A program made the position numbers and the translations under genes. The notes below the pieces were generated by a model that searched no databases, was not told where the DNA came from, and was given only the letters and a program-made list of their open reading frames with translations. A DNA stretch of 64,000 bases, from NCBI RefSeq assembly GCF_004354815.1, contig NZ_QWJI01000002.1, forward strand, positions 34,741 to 98,740, read 5' to 3'. Positions 45,280 through 55,135 of this stretch are shown piece after piece. This stretch comes from Cardinium endosymbiont of Culicoides punctatus (GTDB lineage Bacteria; Bacteroidota; Bacteroidia; Cytophagales; Amoebophilaceae). The stretch's first letter is position 1. Each line of letters begins with the position of its first letter.

Positions 45280-47388
45280 GTGCCATTTATAAAAGATATA
45301 TTATTACGTGCCAGAATAATACTACTATCTATTGTGGTTTTTATGATGGTTGTCACATGGAAAATAACCAGTTTACAGTTTACCGAAGGGGATAAATGGA
45401 GGAACTGTGCAAAAGTCACTCAATTAGAATACAGACCTATCTTAGCATCAAGAGGTAATATTTATGATCATGGAGGATCTTTATTAGCCACTTCTTTGCC
45501 TTTCTATACTGTTGCGTTAGATCCAACAGTAAGTTCAGACCAACTATTTGAAGAGGGCATAGATCTATTGAGCACGCATTTATCTGATTTCTATCAAGAT
45601 TTTCCCGCTAACCATTATAAAGAAAAAATTATATGTGCCCGCAAAAAAAACAAAAAATATTTGATGATCAATAGTAGGTATATTACCCATGAAGAAAGAA
45701 AAAAGATGCGTCAATGGCCTATTTTTGCAAAAGGTAAATTCAAAGGTGGTGTTATTTTTGAAGAACAGTATAAACGGTATAATCCCTTTAGGGAATTAGC
45801 CCAACGTACCATTGGTGCGCATAGACAAACACATGGTTTTGGTATAGAATATTCATTTAACAATGCGTTAAAAGGGGTAGATGGGCAAGCACTCTACCAA
45901 AAAGTAGTGGGAGGCAATTGGAAACAAGTGCAGGAAAATACCATGATACGCCCTATCCATGGGTACGATCTCGAAACTACGCTAGATATCAACTTACAAG
46001 ATGTAACGCAAAGCAGTTTATTGGCTGTGCTTGAAGAAACAAGTGCACAGAATGGCTGTGCCATTGTTATGGAAGTGGCTACTGGGGAGATCAAAGCAAT
46101 GGCTAATTTCGCTCGTACACCATCTGGAAAATATTCAGAATCTTATAATTATGCTATAGGTAACCAAGGCGTTGTAGAGCCCGGTTCCATTTTCAAGTTG
46201 GCGTCCATGCTTGCATTACTAGAAGAAACGCAATGGCCTCTTGATAAGTCTATAGATACGGGAAATGGCATGGTTAAGTTTTATAACAGATATATGCGTG
46301 ATGTTAAAAAAGGAGGCTATGGGTTACTTACGTTACAAGAAGTATTTGAAAAATCATCAAACGTAGGACTATCCATGGCAATTCATGAAGTTTTTGGTGA
46401 TCATCCTCAGAAATTTATCGACTATATAGAAAGCTTATGCTTGCATAAGCCATTAGGTATAGAATTGGTGGGTGAAGGGAAACCTTATATCATAACACCA
46501 AAAAGTAAAATGTGGAATGGTATTACACTACCATGGCTATGTGTTGGCTACAATTTACAGATAACACCACTGCAAATGCTGACATTATACAATGCAGTAG
46601 CCAATAATGGAAAAATGGTTAAACCGATGTTGGTAAAGAATATAAAATCAGCTAGTGGTATTGTAAAACATTTTCCAACCCTTGTACTAAAAGAAAAAAT
46701 TTGTTCTGATACAACGATAGGTAAACTCAAAGCCATGTTAGAAGGAACTGTAGAAAGGGGTACAGCACGACGCATTAAGTCTGGTTTTTATAAAGTAGCA
46801 GGCAAAACAGGAACCTCACAAAAATTAGTCAATGGAAAATATTCAGACAATCACCTTACTTCGTTTGTGGGCTACTTTCCTGCAGAGCAACCTCGATATA
46901 GTTGTATTATTGTCGTGGATAGTCCAGAAGGCGAGGAGTATCGTTATGGTGCAGATGTTCCAGCGCCTATATTCAAAGATATTGTAGACAGAATAGCAGG
47001 GAAGGACTTGGAAGCCATCGCACCCATTAATGGCTGCGTATCAAAACAATTCAGTACCAAAAAACTTTTAAATGTTGGGAATGCCCATGAGCTATGTTTT
47101 TTATATGCATCATTACATCTACCACTGCCTAAAATTTTGAACGAAGATGCGTGGATAGACGTACAGTTTCACCCTACTGAAACGGTTGCTCAGCCACGCA
47201 AGTTAGCATCTCAACAAAAGGTACCCAATATATTGGGTATGAAATTGCGTGATGCACTATGCCTGTTAGAACAGGATGGATTTGAAGTTTCCATAGAAGG
47301 AACGATTCATGGCAGTGTATCTAAGCAGTCTCTTATTCCATTTAGTATGATACCTGCTGACCGAAAAATATCTATTACCTTGAAATAA
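45280..47388 (+). CDS. ftsI: Penicillin-binding protein / division transpeptidase with PASTA domain
   Basis: 702 aa from a GTG start. One N-terminal membrane helix ('ILLSIVVFMMVVTWKITSLQ'), a dimerisation domain ('ASRGNIYDHGGSLLATSLPF'), then the transpeptidase with SxxK in 'EPGSIFKLASM' near 300-310, SSN in 'EKSSNVGLS' and KTGT in 'VAGKTGTSQK' near 508. A PASTA domain ('VPNILGMKLRDALCLLEQDG') occupies the last 60 residues. It cross-links septal peptidoglycan. Coupled to ftsL-like upstream (2 bp) and murE downstream (2 bp). Confidence 0.93.
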   Translation: MPFIKDILLRARIILLSIVVFMMVVTWKITSLQFTEGDKWRNCAKVTQLEYRPILASRGNIYDHGGSLLATSLPFYTVALDPTVSSDQLFEEGIDLLSTHLSDFYQDFPANHYKEKIICARKKNKKYLMINSRYITHEERKKMRQWPIFAKGKFKGGVIFEEQYKRYNPFRELAQRTIGAHRQTHGFGIEYSFNNALKGVDGQALYQKVVGGNWKQVQENTMIRPIHGYDLETTLDINLQDVTQSSLLAVLEETSAQNGCAIVMEVATGEIKAMANFARTPSGKYSESYNYAIGNQGVVEPGSIFKLASMLALLEETQWPLDKSIDTGNGMVKFYNRYMRDVKKGGYGLLTLQEVFEKSSNVGLSMAIHEVFGDHPQKFIDYIESLCLHKPLGIELVGEGKPYIITPKSKMWNGITLPWLCVGYNLQITPLQMLTLYNAVANNGKMVKPMLVKNIKSASGIVKHFPTLVLKEKICSDTTIGKLKAMLEGTVERGTARRIKSGFYKVAGKTGTSQKLVNGKYSDNHLTSFVGYFPAEQPRYSCIIVVDSPEGEEYRYGADVPAPIFKDIVDRIAGKDLEAIAPINGCVSKQFSTKKLLNVGNAHELCFLYASLHLPLPKILNEDAWIDVQFHPTETVAQPRKLASQQKVPNILGMKLRDALCLLEQDGFEVSIEGTIHGSVSKQSLIPFSMIPADRKISITLK

Positions 47389-47390
47389 CC

Positions 47391-48881
47391 ATGAAAACAC
47401 TTGAAACATTACTCGTTGGCCTTACTGTAAGGAAAATATTAGGCCCGACCGATATATCCATAGCTAAAATCTGTTTCAGTAGCCAACAGGTAGAGGCAAA
47501 TAGCTGTTTTGTTGCTATAGCTGGCACACAAGTAGATGGACATACTTACATATCGGATGCCATAACAGCAGGCGCTACCGCTGTTGTTTGTGAAATACTA
47601 CCAGAGCCATCTCAAATAAATAGTTCTGTAACATATATTATGGTACAAACTACGCCTATTGCATTGGGTATGATGGCCTCTAATTTTTATGACCACCCTA
47701 GTCAAAAGCTAAAAATAATCGCTGTTACTGGAACAAATGGCAAAACAAGTGTTGTCCACCTATTATACAATATGGTTGTAAAAATGGGTTATAAAGCAGG
47801 AATGCTTTCTACAATACACAACAAAATCTTAGATATAATCTATCCTTCTAGCCATACAACCCCAGATACACTACAGCTACACGCACTATTATATCAGATG
47901 GTAGAAGCTGGTTGTCAGTATTGTTTTATGGAAGCAAGTTCTCATGCCATTGTGCAAGAGCGCCTAGCTGGCCTAACTATAATGGGAGCAATATTCACCA
48001 ATATAACCCATGAACATTTGGATTATCATCTTAATTTTGCACGTTACATTCAGGCTAAGAAAAAACTTTTTGACCATTTACCCAAAGACGCTTTTGCCCT
48101 TGTCAATAAACAAGATAAAAATAGCACCATTATGTTACAGAATTGCAAGGCGCAAAAATACACCTACTCCTTACAACACTTAGCTGATTTTAGGGCAAAA
48201 ATAATCACTAATACCCTAGATGGTTTAGAGTTAGAAATAGATGGCAAACAGGTCTGGTTTCAGTTACTTGGTGCATGTAATGCAAGTAATATATTAGCTG
48301 CCTATGGGGTATCACAGTTATTAGGTCTGGATAGTCAAGCAAGTCTTGTCGCATTATCAGCCATCTCACCTATCTTGGGGAGGATGAACAAAGTGAATAA
48401 TAAAAAACAGCAAGAAATCATTATAGACTATGCCCACACACCAGATGCAGTAGAGAAATTAATGGCTACCTTACGGGATATGCTTACCCGCAATAGTAGG
48501 CTAATCAGTGTGATGGGGTGTGGAGGCAATCGGGATAATAAAAAGAGGGCAATGATTGGAAAAATCTTAGCGCTACATAGTGATATTTCTATATTTACCA
48601 GTGATAACCCAAGAGATGAAGACCCACAAGATATTATACAGTCAATGGAAGAAGGGGTACCTCTTGCAACAAGACAAAAGATATTATCTATTGTAGATAG
48701 AGCTAGTGCGATCAAAACGGCCTGTTTACTTGCTACAGCTAATGACGTAGTCTTGCTAATAGGGAAGGGCCATCAACACTACGAAGAAATCAAGGGTGTC
48801 AAATATTACTTTTGTGAAGAACAAATTGTTCAAGAAATACTCTGTGATTCATTGGATACTGTAAGCCTAATGAGAAACTAG
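47391..48881 (+). CDS. murE: UDP-MurNAc-tripeptide synthetase MurE
   Basis: 496 aa. ATP-binding loop 'VTGTNGKTSVVHLL' near 113-126; 'HTTPDTLQLHALL'; substrate motif DNPRDEDP near 405-412. The DNPR sequence is the signature of enzymes that add meso-diaminopimelate rather than lysine. Start is 2 bp after ftsI, indicating one operon. With mraY (35.7 kb), ftsI and the M23 peptidase it argues that at least part of the peptidoglycan pathway is kept. Confidence 0.95.
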   Translation: MKTLETLLVGLTVRKILGPTDISIAKICFSSQQVEANSCFVAIAGTQVDGHTYISDAITAGATAVVCEILPEPSQINSSVTYIMVQTTPIALGMMASNFYDHPSQKLKIIAVTGTNGKTSVVHLLYNMVVKMGYKAGMLSTIHNKILDIIYPSSHTTPDTLQLHALLYQMVEAGCQYCFMEASSHAIVQERLAGLTIMGAIFTNITHEHLDYHLNFARYIQAKKKLFDHLPKDAFALVNKQDKNSTIMLQNCKAQKYTYSLQHLADFRAKIITNTLDGLELEIDGKQVWFQLLGACNASNILAAYGVSQLLGLDSQASLVALSAISPILGRMNKVNNKKQQEIIIDYAHTPDAVEKLMATLRDMLTRNSRLISVMGCGGNRDNKKRAMIGKILALHSDISIFTSDNPRDEDPQDIIQSMEEGVPLATRQKILSIVDRASAIKTACLLATANDVVLLIGKGHQHYEEIKGVKYYFCEEQIVQEILCDSLDTVSLMRN

Positions 48882-49131
48882 GTAAGTGGTTAAAGCATAT
48901 TTAAGGGTTTTATATATGCTATGTTTAAGAGGAACTACTTGGATGGTGTTAAGTAATTTTTTATTGCAAATTCAAAAAATTACTATATCTTAGGATATCA
49001 AAATAAGTTTGGCCTTATTGCAAATACTTTATTGTTGAGGTGTCCTACCAAAAAGGTGGAAAGTTCATACCTAAGTTTATTGCAAAAAGCACACTTTTAG
49101 ATTTTATATAACTGTTCAAAATAACTTTATT

Positions 49132-49842
49132 ATGAGTGTATTACGTACCTTATCTTTGTCCATTGGATGTATGTTGGCTGGATGTAGTCAACAGCACCAT
49201 GGTGACACGCATATGAACAATGGAGATACTTCCGAGACAGACTTTTCTAATAAAGAAATAGTGGAAGAAAATGCAAAAGTGAAGTCTGATATGTCAGAAT
49301 TGATAGCATCTGCTGCGGAGCAATACATAGGCTCAAGAGGTTGGGGGTACAAATCTAAAAAAGGGTCTTTTGGATCTGGTACTTTTAAGAACCACTTATT
49401 TGTTGCTAAAGTAATTGCTGCTGCGGGCGAGGCTAGTTCATCTCCAGATGTTGTGTCTCAATTTCTGAAAGATCCACTCCTTGCTAGAGAATGGGGTAGT
49501 AATGTAGAAATTCCTAATTGGGAAATAGTAGATAGGCCACAAAGAGGTGATGTGGTAGCTATAGGCTATAAGAATAAAAGCATGGACGAGATGGGGCGTA
49601 GGTATTCCGGTGAGGTTGGCATTGTTGTAAATGTTGGGATTGTTGTATCTGGAAATTTTGGAGAATTTGTCTCTGTATCTTCAACATCTAATCGTGTTGA
49701 GCGTGCTTCATTGCCAATTGGATCTGATAACCCCCATATCTTTAGAAGATATGTTGGTCCTCCATGTGATTTAATAACTAGTTTGAAGAAATTAAGGAGA
49801 ACATGCAGCATTCGAAAAGAGGCTTTTGAAGAGATTGTGTAA
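49132..49842 (+). CDS. Lipoprotein related to NlpC/P60-type peptidases, apparently lacking catalytic residues
   Basis: 236 aa. A textbook lipobox, 'MLAGC' with Cys 18. The mature part resembles a C40/CHAP-type papain-like fold: 'AAEQYIGSRGWGYKSKKGSF', then 'FKNHLFVAKVIAAAGEA' where related proteins have a Cys just before 'NxFV', 'RPQRGDVVAIG' and 'RYSGEVGIVVNVG' where the catalytic His is usual ('SGHVGIV'). Cys and His both seem replaced (by N/H and E). It may bind peptidoglycan without cutting it. The family assignment is by pattern and moderate only. Confidence 0.6.
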   Translation: MSVLRTLSLSIGCMLAGCSQQHHGDTHMNNGDTSETDFSNKEIVEENAKVKSDMSELIASAAEQYIGSRGWGYKSKKGSFGSGTFKNHLFVAKVIAAAGEASSSPDVVSQFLKDPLLAREWGSNVEIPNWEIVDRPQRGDVVAIGYKNKSMDEMGRRYSGEVGIVVNVGIVVSGNFGEFVSVSSTSNRVERASLPIGSDNPHIFRRYVGPPCDLITSLKKLRRTCSIRKEAFEEIV

Positions 49843-49879
49843 AATGTTTTTTTAGTTTTGTAATCACTGATCACTAAAT

Positions 49880-49916
49880 CCATGTAATGAAAAATAACGG
49901 ATTTTTCATTACATGG
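49880..49916 (+). terminator. Terminator after the 49132 lipoprotein
   Basis: A perfect 16-bp stem, CCATGTAATGAAAAAT and its complement, with loop AACGG, 37 bp after the stop codon. Confidence 0.65.
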
Positions 49917-50013
49917 TAGGCTTTCTATTTCTTCTTATATGAACAACATGAAAATCTGTAAATATCTTTGTAGATTTGTAGTGTAACTAAAAAAAATAGC
50001 CAGGTCTGTTTTC

Positions 50014-50107
50014 ATGAGAAATGATGATACACCTGTTACAGGTATCATTGATGTAGTCTTCTTTATTACTGCCTACATAGCTCATTAAGACATATCAAGC
50101 AGTAAAA
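50014..50107 (+). repeat. Upstream module shared with the gene at 4433
   Basis: Starts GAGAAATGATGATACACCTG and holds the dyad TGATACaCCTG/CAGGTATCA, then TCATTGATGTAG and CTCATTAAGACATATC. It aligns at about 85% with the minus strand of 4434-4530. The start codon of the following gene is 47 bp beyond its end, against a few bp in the other copy. Confidence 0.75.
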
Positions 50108-50153
50108 AACAGCTAATTATCATTCATTATAAGTTTTATATAATAATATTATC

Positions 50154-51263
50154 ATGATCAAAAAAAAATTAATGCTACTTACTGCTGCAGTATGCACTAT
50201 TGTACAATCCTGTAGTTCATACAAGAACGAAAACGGTATGTATAAACCATCTAGGCAGTCTGGTGGTAGTAATACAACCAGTAATAATGCGCCACATGTA
50301 CGTCCTAAATATGCAGATCCTACTAATGATTGGTGTTTCAAACATATTTTTGGAGAAGTTCTTTCAGAAGAAGGTAATCAAAATGATTTCACAAGAGATT
50401 TATTAAATAGTGTATTAGAACTTCAAAATGATGAGAAAATTGTAGAAATAAGGCTCGATAATAACTATTTGTCTACAGGAAGGAAAGAAGATCGTGGTTT
50501 TATAACGGATGTTCATTGTATTGATAATAAAAAAAGAAAGTTTATTGTTGAAATGCAAGTAAAGGACCATACAGGTTGGGAAGAACGTATACAGGGATAT
50601 GTTGCCCGTGATTATGGTAGTCAATTTGAAAAAGGGGAAAATTATGAAAATATATCACCTATTCGTTTATTAGCCATTACTAAATTTAAGATGTTCAAAG
50701 ACGAAAATGAAGACATACCATATATTTCTCATCATAAGATCACAGAAGAAACAACTAATAAATGTGTATTCAATGGTATGAAATGGACTATTGTAGAATT
50801 AGCTAAGTTTAATAAAAGAGTAGACGAAATAAATACACAAAAAGATCGTTGGATATTTCTTTTAAAGAATGCTAAAATGCTTTCAGAAGAAGAGAAAAAA
50901 AAACTTACTGATGATGTAATTATTAAAAGTGCATGTGAACGTATAGACAGAACTACTTGGAGTCATGAAGATAAGATTTATTATGATCGTGCAGAAGATA
51001 GAAGGAAGGTAGAAAATGGTTCTTTTGACAAAGTAAGCAAAGAAAGTGAAGAAAGAGGGTTAAAAAGAGGTAGAGAGGAAGAACGAAAAGAGGTTAAGCA
51101 AAGAGATAATAGAAGAAAAAAGAGAAGAATTGAAAAAGAAATTGCAAAGGGTTCAGCACCTGATACTATAAAAAAAATTATTCTTAGTGATTATAGTGAC
51201 TGTGATGAAACTGATATTGAAAATATGATAAATGAAGTAATAGAACAAAGAACTAACCAGTAA
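50154..51263 (+). CDS. Lipoprotein of the PD-(D/E)XK nuclease / Rpn-like transposase family
   Basis: 369 aa. Lipobox 'TIVQSC' with Cys 20. Mature part starts 'RPKYADPTNDWCFKHIFGE', the opening of the TIGR01784-type PD-(D/E)XK proteins, then 'FTRDLLNSVLELQ', the core 'GFITDVHCIDNKKRKFIVEM' (Asp and Glu-x-Gln, with the usual variant K to Q) and 'ERIQGYVARDYGSQFEKGEN'. The C-terminus is a charged helical tail ('RGLKRGREEERKEVKQRDNR'). Cytoplasmic members promote recombination; a lipoprotein form is unexpected. It shares its upstream module with the lipoprotein at 2538-4433. Confidence 0.8.
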   Translation: MIKKKLMLLTAAVCTIVQSCSSYKNENGMYKPSRQSGGSNTTSNNAPHVRPKYADPTNDWCFKHIFGEVLSEEGNQNDFTRDLLNSVLELQNDEKIVEIRLDNNYLSTGRKEDRGFITDVHCIDNKKRKFIVEMQVKDHTGWEERIQGYVARDYGSQFEKGENYENISPIRLLAITKFKMFKDENEDIPYISHHKITEETTNKCVFNGMKWTIVELAKFNKRVDEINTQKDRWIFLLKNAKMLSEEEKKKLTDDVIIKSACERIDRTTWSHEDKIYYDRAEDRRKVENGSFDKVSKESEERGLKRGREEERKEVKQRDNRRKKRRIEKEIAKGSAPDTIKKIILSDYSDCDETDIENMINEVIEQRTNQ

Positions 51264-51335
51264 CATAACATTGTGTCTGTGTCTTTTGAGCAGAGCCATA
51301 GCAGTAGTAGATCCACCCGAAGCCACGGATAAGTG

Positions 51336-51366
51336 TATAATGGACTGATTTTTTCAGTCCATTATA
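51336..51366 (+). terminator. Rho-independent terminator after the 50154 gene
   Basis: Perfect 13-bp stem TATAATGGACTGA and its complement, loop of T's, followed by a T-rich tract on the plus strand. Lies between convergent genes. Confidence 0.7.
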
Positions 51367-51367
51367 G

Positions 51368-51916
51368 TTATTTATTTTTTTTTATAATTGGATAGGAAGC
51401 TTTTATAACCATTGCAGTAGTGGTTCCAATAAATGCTTTAACCAAATCTCCAGGGATAAAAAGCATACTTCCACTCCAGGCTTTTATTAAGGAGATATGA
51501 GTAATAAGATTAAGCCATAATGTGCCTGTGGCATATACAACCAATATGCCTCCAATGATCATATATATAAAAGCTTTGCTATGGGTTAAAGAAGACCATT
51601 TTTTTTCAAACAAAAAACCAATAACAAATGCGCCAATTGGCCACCCTAATAGAAACCCACTACTTGGTTCTAAGAATGACCCTATACCACCACGGCCTCC
51701 TGATAGAAGGGGAAAGCCTAAAGCTACCAATCCTAAAAAGAGTATTTGAGCAAGTGCGCCTTTTTTAGAACCTAAAATACTACCCGCAAGCATTAATCCT
51801 AAAGATTGTGCTGTTATAGGAACCGGGATTACGGGGATTCTGATGAGAGGCATTATGCCCAATACAGCAGTGATTGCTGCAAAAAGAGCTACATAAGCTA
51901 TATCTCTAGTATTCAT
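51368..51916 (-). CDS. bioY: Biotin transporter BioY (S component)
   Basis: 182 aa with six membrane segments. Family motifs: 'AALFAAITAVLGIMPLIRIP', 'PVPITAQSLGLMLAGSILGS', 'ALGFPLLSGGRGGIGSFLEP' with the 'PSSGFLLGWPIGAFVIG' segment. It binds biotin for ECF-type or solo import. No bioM/bioN genes are adjacent, so it may work alone or with a shared energising module. It suggests that biotin is taken from the host, at least in part. Confidence 0.92.
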   Translation of the reverse strand: MNTRDIAYVALFAAITAVLGIMPLIRIPVIPVPITAQSLGLMLAGSILGSKKGALAQILFLGLVALGFPLLSGGRGGIGSFLEPSSGFLLGWPIGAFVIGFLFEKKWSSLTHSKAFIYMIIGGILVVYATGTLWLNLITHISLIKAWSGSMLFIPGDLVKAFIGTTTAMVIKASYPIIKKNK

Positions 51917-52017
51917 ATGCTTAGTGTGATGATAATATGGCTGTCTAAAATCTAATAAAAATTGTTTCCACTAAAATCCATTAAAATTACTAGCGTACTT
52001 GGGAAACTTTTTCTTTT

Positions 52018-53100
52018 CTATTTGGGGACCAATCTATAAAAAATTATGCAAAACACAGAAAAAATGATGTTAGGCATCCATATATCAAGTAGTTGATGTT
52101 CACTTTGCTTCTCTATAACGGCTTTTGCAGATAAGAAAAATACAATGTACAAGCAGGCCAATATAAAACCTAATGTAATTTGTGTGCCTACACTTCCTCT
52201 GGGTTTTCGAACGGCAACTAAAAAGCCTAGTGTAATAAGAATAATAATAGCAAAAGGAGTCATATATCGAACATATTTCTCCGCTACAAAAAGGCGAACA
52301 GCTTCATTTCCTTTATCCATAAGTTTTTTAATATGAAGATCCAATTCTGAGAGTGTTAATCCTTCCTTTAGGTTTGGATTAATTGTAAAATCTTCTGGAT
52401 CCACTTGTAGAGGAAGTGCAAGTGTATAACCCTCCGTTATTGTTTCATGTTTTGGGAAAAGTGTGCGCTTATGCCAATATCTGAATTCCCATGTTTGGGT
52501 TTTAGCATTCCATCTAATTTTTTCAGCATGTAACCTTTCTACAAGAGCTGCATTTTCGAATGTATCCAAACTTACATTGTATCCTGTATTGTTATAGGCA
52601 TGATATTTCTTAATATAAAGATATTGGTTCGCTCCTACCTTTAAGTGAAGGGAATCTGACGTAGCAGTTATAGAAAAAGCGCCACCATTTAAGTATTTTG
52701 TATCAAATTTAACACGCTCCTTATTTGCGTCTGCTAATAACCAACCTGTTAAGTAGAAATTACATCCTGTTAATATGCATGCAATAATTAGATAAGGTCT
52801 TATAATGCGGTTAAAACTAATACCTCCACTTAACATAGCAATAATTTCAGAACACTGTGCCATTCTGGTTGTAATCCAAATGGTGGTAATAAAAACAATA
52901 ATAGGCCCTAAAAAATTGATCATATAGGGAAGGAATGCAACGTAATAATTGAATATTTTATAAAATGAAAGATTGTGCTCTTTAAAATAACTTACATTTT
53001 CCGTTACATGAATAAGTATAATAAGTAGTGTAATGATACTCAGTATTACTAAAAATGTAGAAAAGAATTTTTGGAAAATATATCGGTCTATTAGCTTCAT
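52018..53100 (-). CDS. LptF/LptG-family permease (lipopolysaccharide export type)
   Basis: 360 aa: 'LIDRYIFQKFFSTFLVILSI' at the start, three N-terminal and three C-terminal membrane helices around a periplasmic jellyroll (about 130-265), and 'PFAIIILITLGFLVAVRKPR' followed by 'GSVGTQITLGFILACLYIVF'. The family moves lipid-linked material to the outer membrane with LptB. Only one of the LptF/LptG pair is here. It lies 4 bp downstream of tgt on the same strand, an arrangement common in Bacteroidota. Confidence 0.9.
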   Translation of the reverse strand: MKLIDRYIFQKFFSTFLVILSIITLLIILIHVTENVSYFKEHNLSFYKIFNYYVAFLPYMINFLGPIIVFITTIWITTRMAQCSEIIAMLSGGISFNRIIRPYLIIACILTGCNFYLTGWLLADANKERVKFDTKYLNGGAFSITATSDSLHLKVGANQYLYIKKYHAYNNTGYNVSLDTFENAALVERLHAEKIRWNAKTQTWEFRYWHKRTLFPKHETITEGYTLALPLQVDPEDFTINPNLKEGLTLSELDLHIKKLMDKGNEAVRLFVAEKYVRYMTPFAIIILITLGFLVAVRKPRGSVGTQITLGFILACLYIVFFLSAKAVIEKQSEHQLLDIWMPNIIFSVFCIIFYRLVPK

Positions 53101-53104
53101 ATAT

Positions 53105-54229
53105 TTATATTTTTTCCATAATAACTTTAAGTATACGGTCTTTCCAGCTTGAAAATGTATTTTTCATAATCTGTTCTCTAGCTTGGCGCATCAGCCATAG
53201 ATAAAAAGTTAAATTATGTACGCTGGCTATCTGAGCGCCCAATAGCTCCCTAGAATTAATTAAATGATTGAGGTAAGCCTTTGAGTAATAACTGCTAAAT
53301 TGAGTCCCTAATGCAGTATCTATAGGGCTAAAATCGGTCTTCCACTTTTTATTTTTAATATTTATAATGCCTTGTGTTGTAAATAATGTGCCATTTCGTC
53401 CATTACGGGTAGGCATTACACAATCAAACATGTCCACACCCAATCCAATGCATTCTAAAAGATCCAATGGAGTACCTACACCCATTAAATAACGGGGTTT
53501 TTCTTTAGGCAATATGTCACAAACAAGCTCTGTAATTTCATATAATTGTCCTGTGGGATGACATACACCACCTATTGCATTGCCAAATCGATTTGCTTCA
53601 GCTATAGTTTCTGCTGATTGAATGCGTAAATCTTTGTAAATACTACCTTGTACAATGGGAAAAATTGTCTGGTGGCTATTCCCATCTGTTAAAGTAGCAT
53701 TAAAATAATTGCATCCCCTTGTCATCCAACGGTGGGTACGCTCCATAGACTCTTTGGCATATGCATAACTACATGGATAAGGTGTACATTCATCCAAAAC
53801 CATCATAATATCAGAACCAATACTACGTTGTATATCCACAACAGATTCTGGCGTAAACAAATGCTTCGACCCATCCAAATGAGACCGAAAAGTAACCCCT
53901 TCTTCTGTAATTTTTCGATTATTGGCTAAAGAATACACCTGATAACCTCCACTATCTGTTAAAATAGGTCGTTTCCATGCCATAAAATTATGTAAACCAC
54001 CTGCTGCATCCAATACATTTGTCCCTGGACGAAGATAAAGATGGTAGGTATTACCTAAAATAATGTCCGCATTAATTTGCTCTTCTAGGATATGCTGTGA
54101 AATGGATTTTACAGATCCAACAGTACCCACAGGCATAAAAATGGGTGTTCGAATGATCCCCTTACTAGTAATGATAAGCCCTGCTCTCGCCTTAGAGCTC
54201 TTATCTTCGTGTTCTAATGAAAACTGCAA
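53105..54229 (-). CDS. tgt: tRNA-guanine transglycosylase (queuine tRNA-ribosyltransferase)
   Basis: 374 aa, standard size. 'RAGLIITSKGIIRTPIFMPV' at the N-terminus, catalytic loops 'LTDSGGYQVYSLANNRKITE' with 'GVTFRSHLDGSKHLFTPE', nucleophile Asp in 'MFDCVMPTRNGRNGTLFT' and 'IGGVCHPTGQ'. It swaps guanine 34 for a queuosine precursor in tRNAs with GUN anticodons. A zinc site is not fully visible by eye near the C-terminus ('HNLTFYLWLMRQAREQI'). Confidence 0.95.
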   Translation of the reverse strand: MQFSLEHEDKSSKARAGLIITSKGIIRTPIFMPVGTVGSVKSISQHILEEQINADIILGNTYHLYLRPGTNVLDAAGGLHNFMAWKRPILTDSGGYQVYSLANNRKITEEGVTFRSHLDGSKHLFTPESVVDIQRSIGSDIMMVLDECTPYPCSYAYAKESMERTHRWMTRGCNYFNATLTDGNSHQTIFPIVQGSIYKDLRIQSAETIAEANRFGNAIGGVCHPTGQLYEITELVCDILPKEKPRYLMGVGTPLDLLECIGLGVDMFDCVMPTRNGRNGTLFTTQGIINIKNKKWKTDFSPIDTALGTQFSSYYSKAYLNHLINSRELLGAQIASVHNLTFYLWLMRQAREQIMKNTFSSWKDRILKVIMEKI

Positions 54230-54384
54230 TGAAAGTATTTTTAAACTATTAAATAAATCCCAGTTTTATTGCGAAAACTTATTTATACAAATTCCACATT
54301 GAATTACGGGTTAAATATACTAAATTCGAGTCAAGATACAGTTTGTATTATCAAGTATTTTAACCTCTACCTATAGATAGTCTG

Positions 54385-55032
54385 ATGAACACTACATTTC
54401 CCAAAAGATCAACTCCATTTATTCTAGTTATTGAAGGCATAGACTTTTCTGGAAAAACCACTCTAGCTGGTCATGTTCAAGATATTTTGACTAATACTGG
54501 CTATCGTGTGAAATTACTACATGACCCTAAAGGGAGCACAAACTCAAAAGTAATTTGGGAAACAATTTTAAAAGTTAAATCACAAGATGCCGATCCCACT
54601 ACAGAACTTTTTCTTTTCCTTGCAGCACGGAATGAACTTATTCGTACAGAGTTACTAAAAGATGAAGTGGATATTATTATTTTTGATCGGTTTATTTTTT
54701 CTACCATTGCTTATCAGCTAACCCATAAGCCAGCATCTTGGGAACCTTTTTTAGCTACACATCGTCATTTTTTAGGTATAATGCCCGATCTATGTATCTA
54801 TTGTGACATAGATTTTGATGCCTTGCAGCACAGGAGCCAACAAAGAGACAAGAAAGATTACTTTGATAAGATGACGAAAAGTCATTTTGAAACTGTGAAA
54901 TTAGCTTATCAGCAATCACTTGAATTACAGCTATGTCCTGTAATTCAACTTAAAAACTCAAAAACTGATTTTGTAAAAATAATGGATCATATTATGCTCC
55001 ATATTCGTACTGGTAGTGGTTTAAATACATGA
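54385..55032 (+). CDS. tmk: Thymidylate kinase
   Basis: 215 aa. P-loop 'EGIDFSGKTTLAGH' at 17-30; the DR[FY/H] motif appears as 'IIFDRFIFSTIAYQ' near 100-113; the lid region is 'SQQRDKKDYFDKM'. It makes dTDP from dTMP for DNA synthesis. Single gene, divergent from tgt. Confidence 0.9.
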   Translation: MNTTFPKRSTPFILVIEGIDFSGKTTLAGHVQDILTNTGYRVKLLHDPKGSTNSKVIWETILKVKSQDADPTTELFLFLAARNELIRTELLKDEVDIIIFDRFIFSTIAYQLTHKPASWEPFLATHRHFLGIMPDLCIYCDIDFDALQHRSQQRDKKDYFDKMTKSHFETVKLAYQQSLELQLCPVIQLKNSKTDFVKIMDHIMLHIRTGSGLNT

Positions 55033-55135
55033 TGCTAATAAAGCAAGGACATTATTGAAATACATTAAACGTTTCTTCTAATCCCACATTCCGCTGCTGG
55101 TTTCATTACATGTATACGCTCTAATAGACGAGAAA

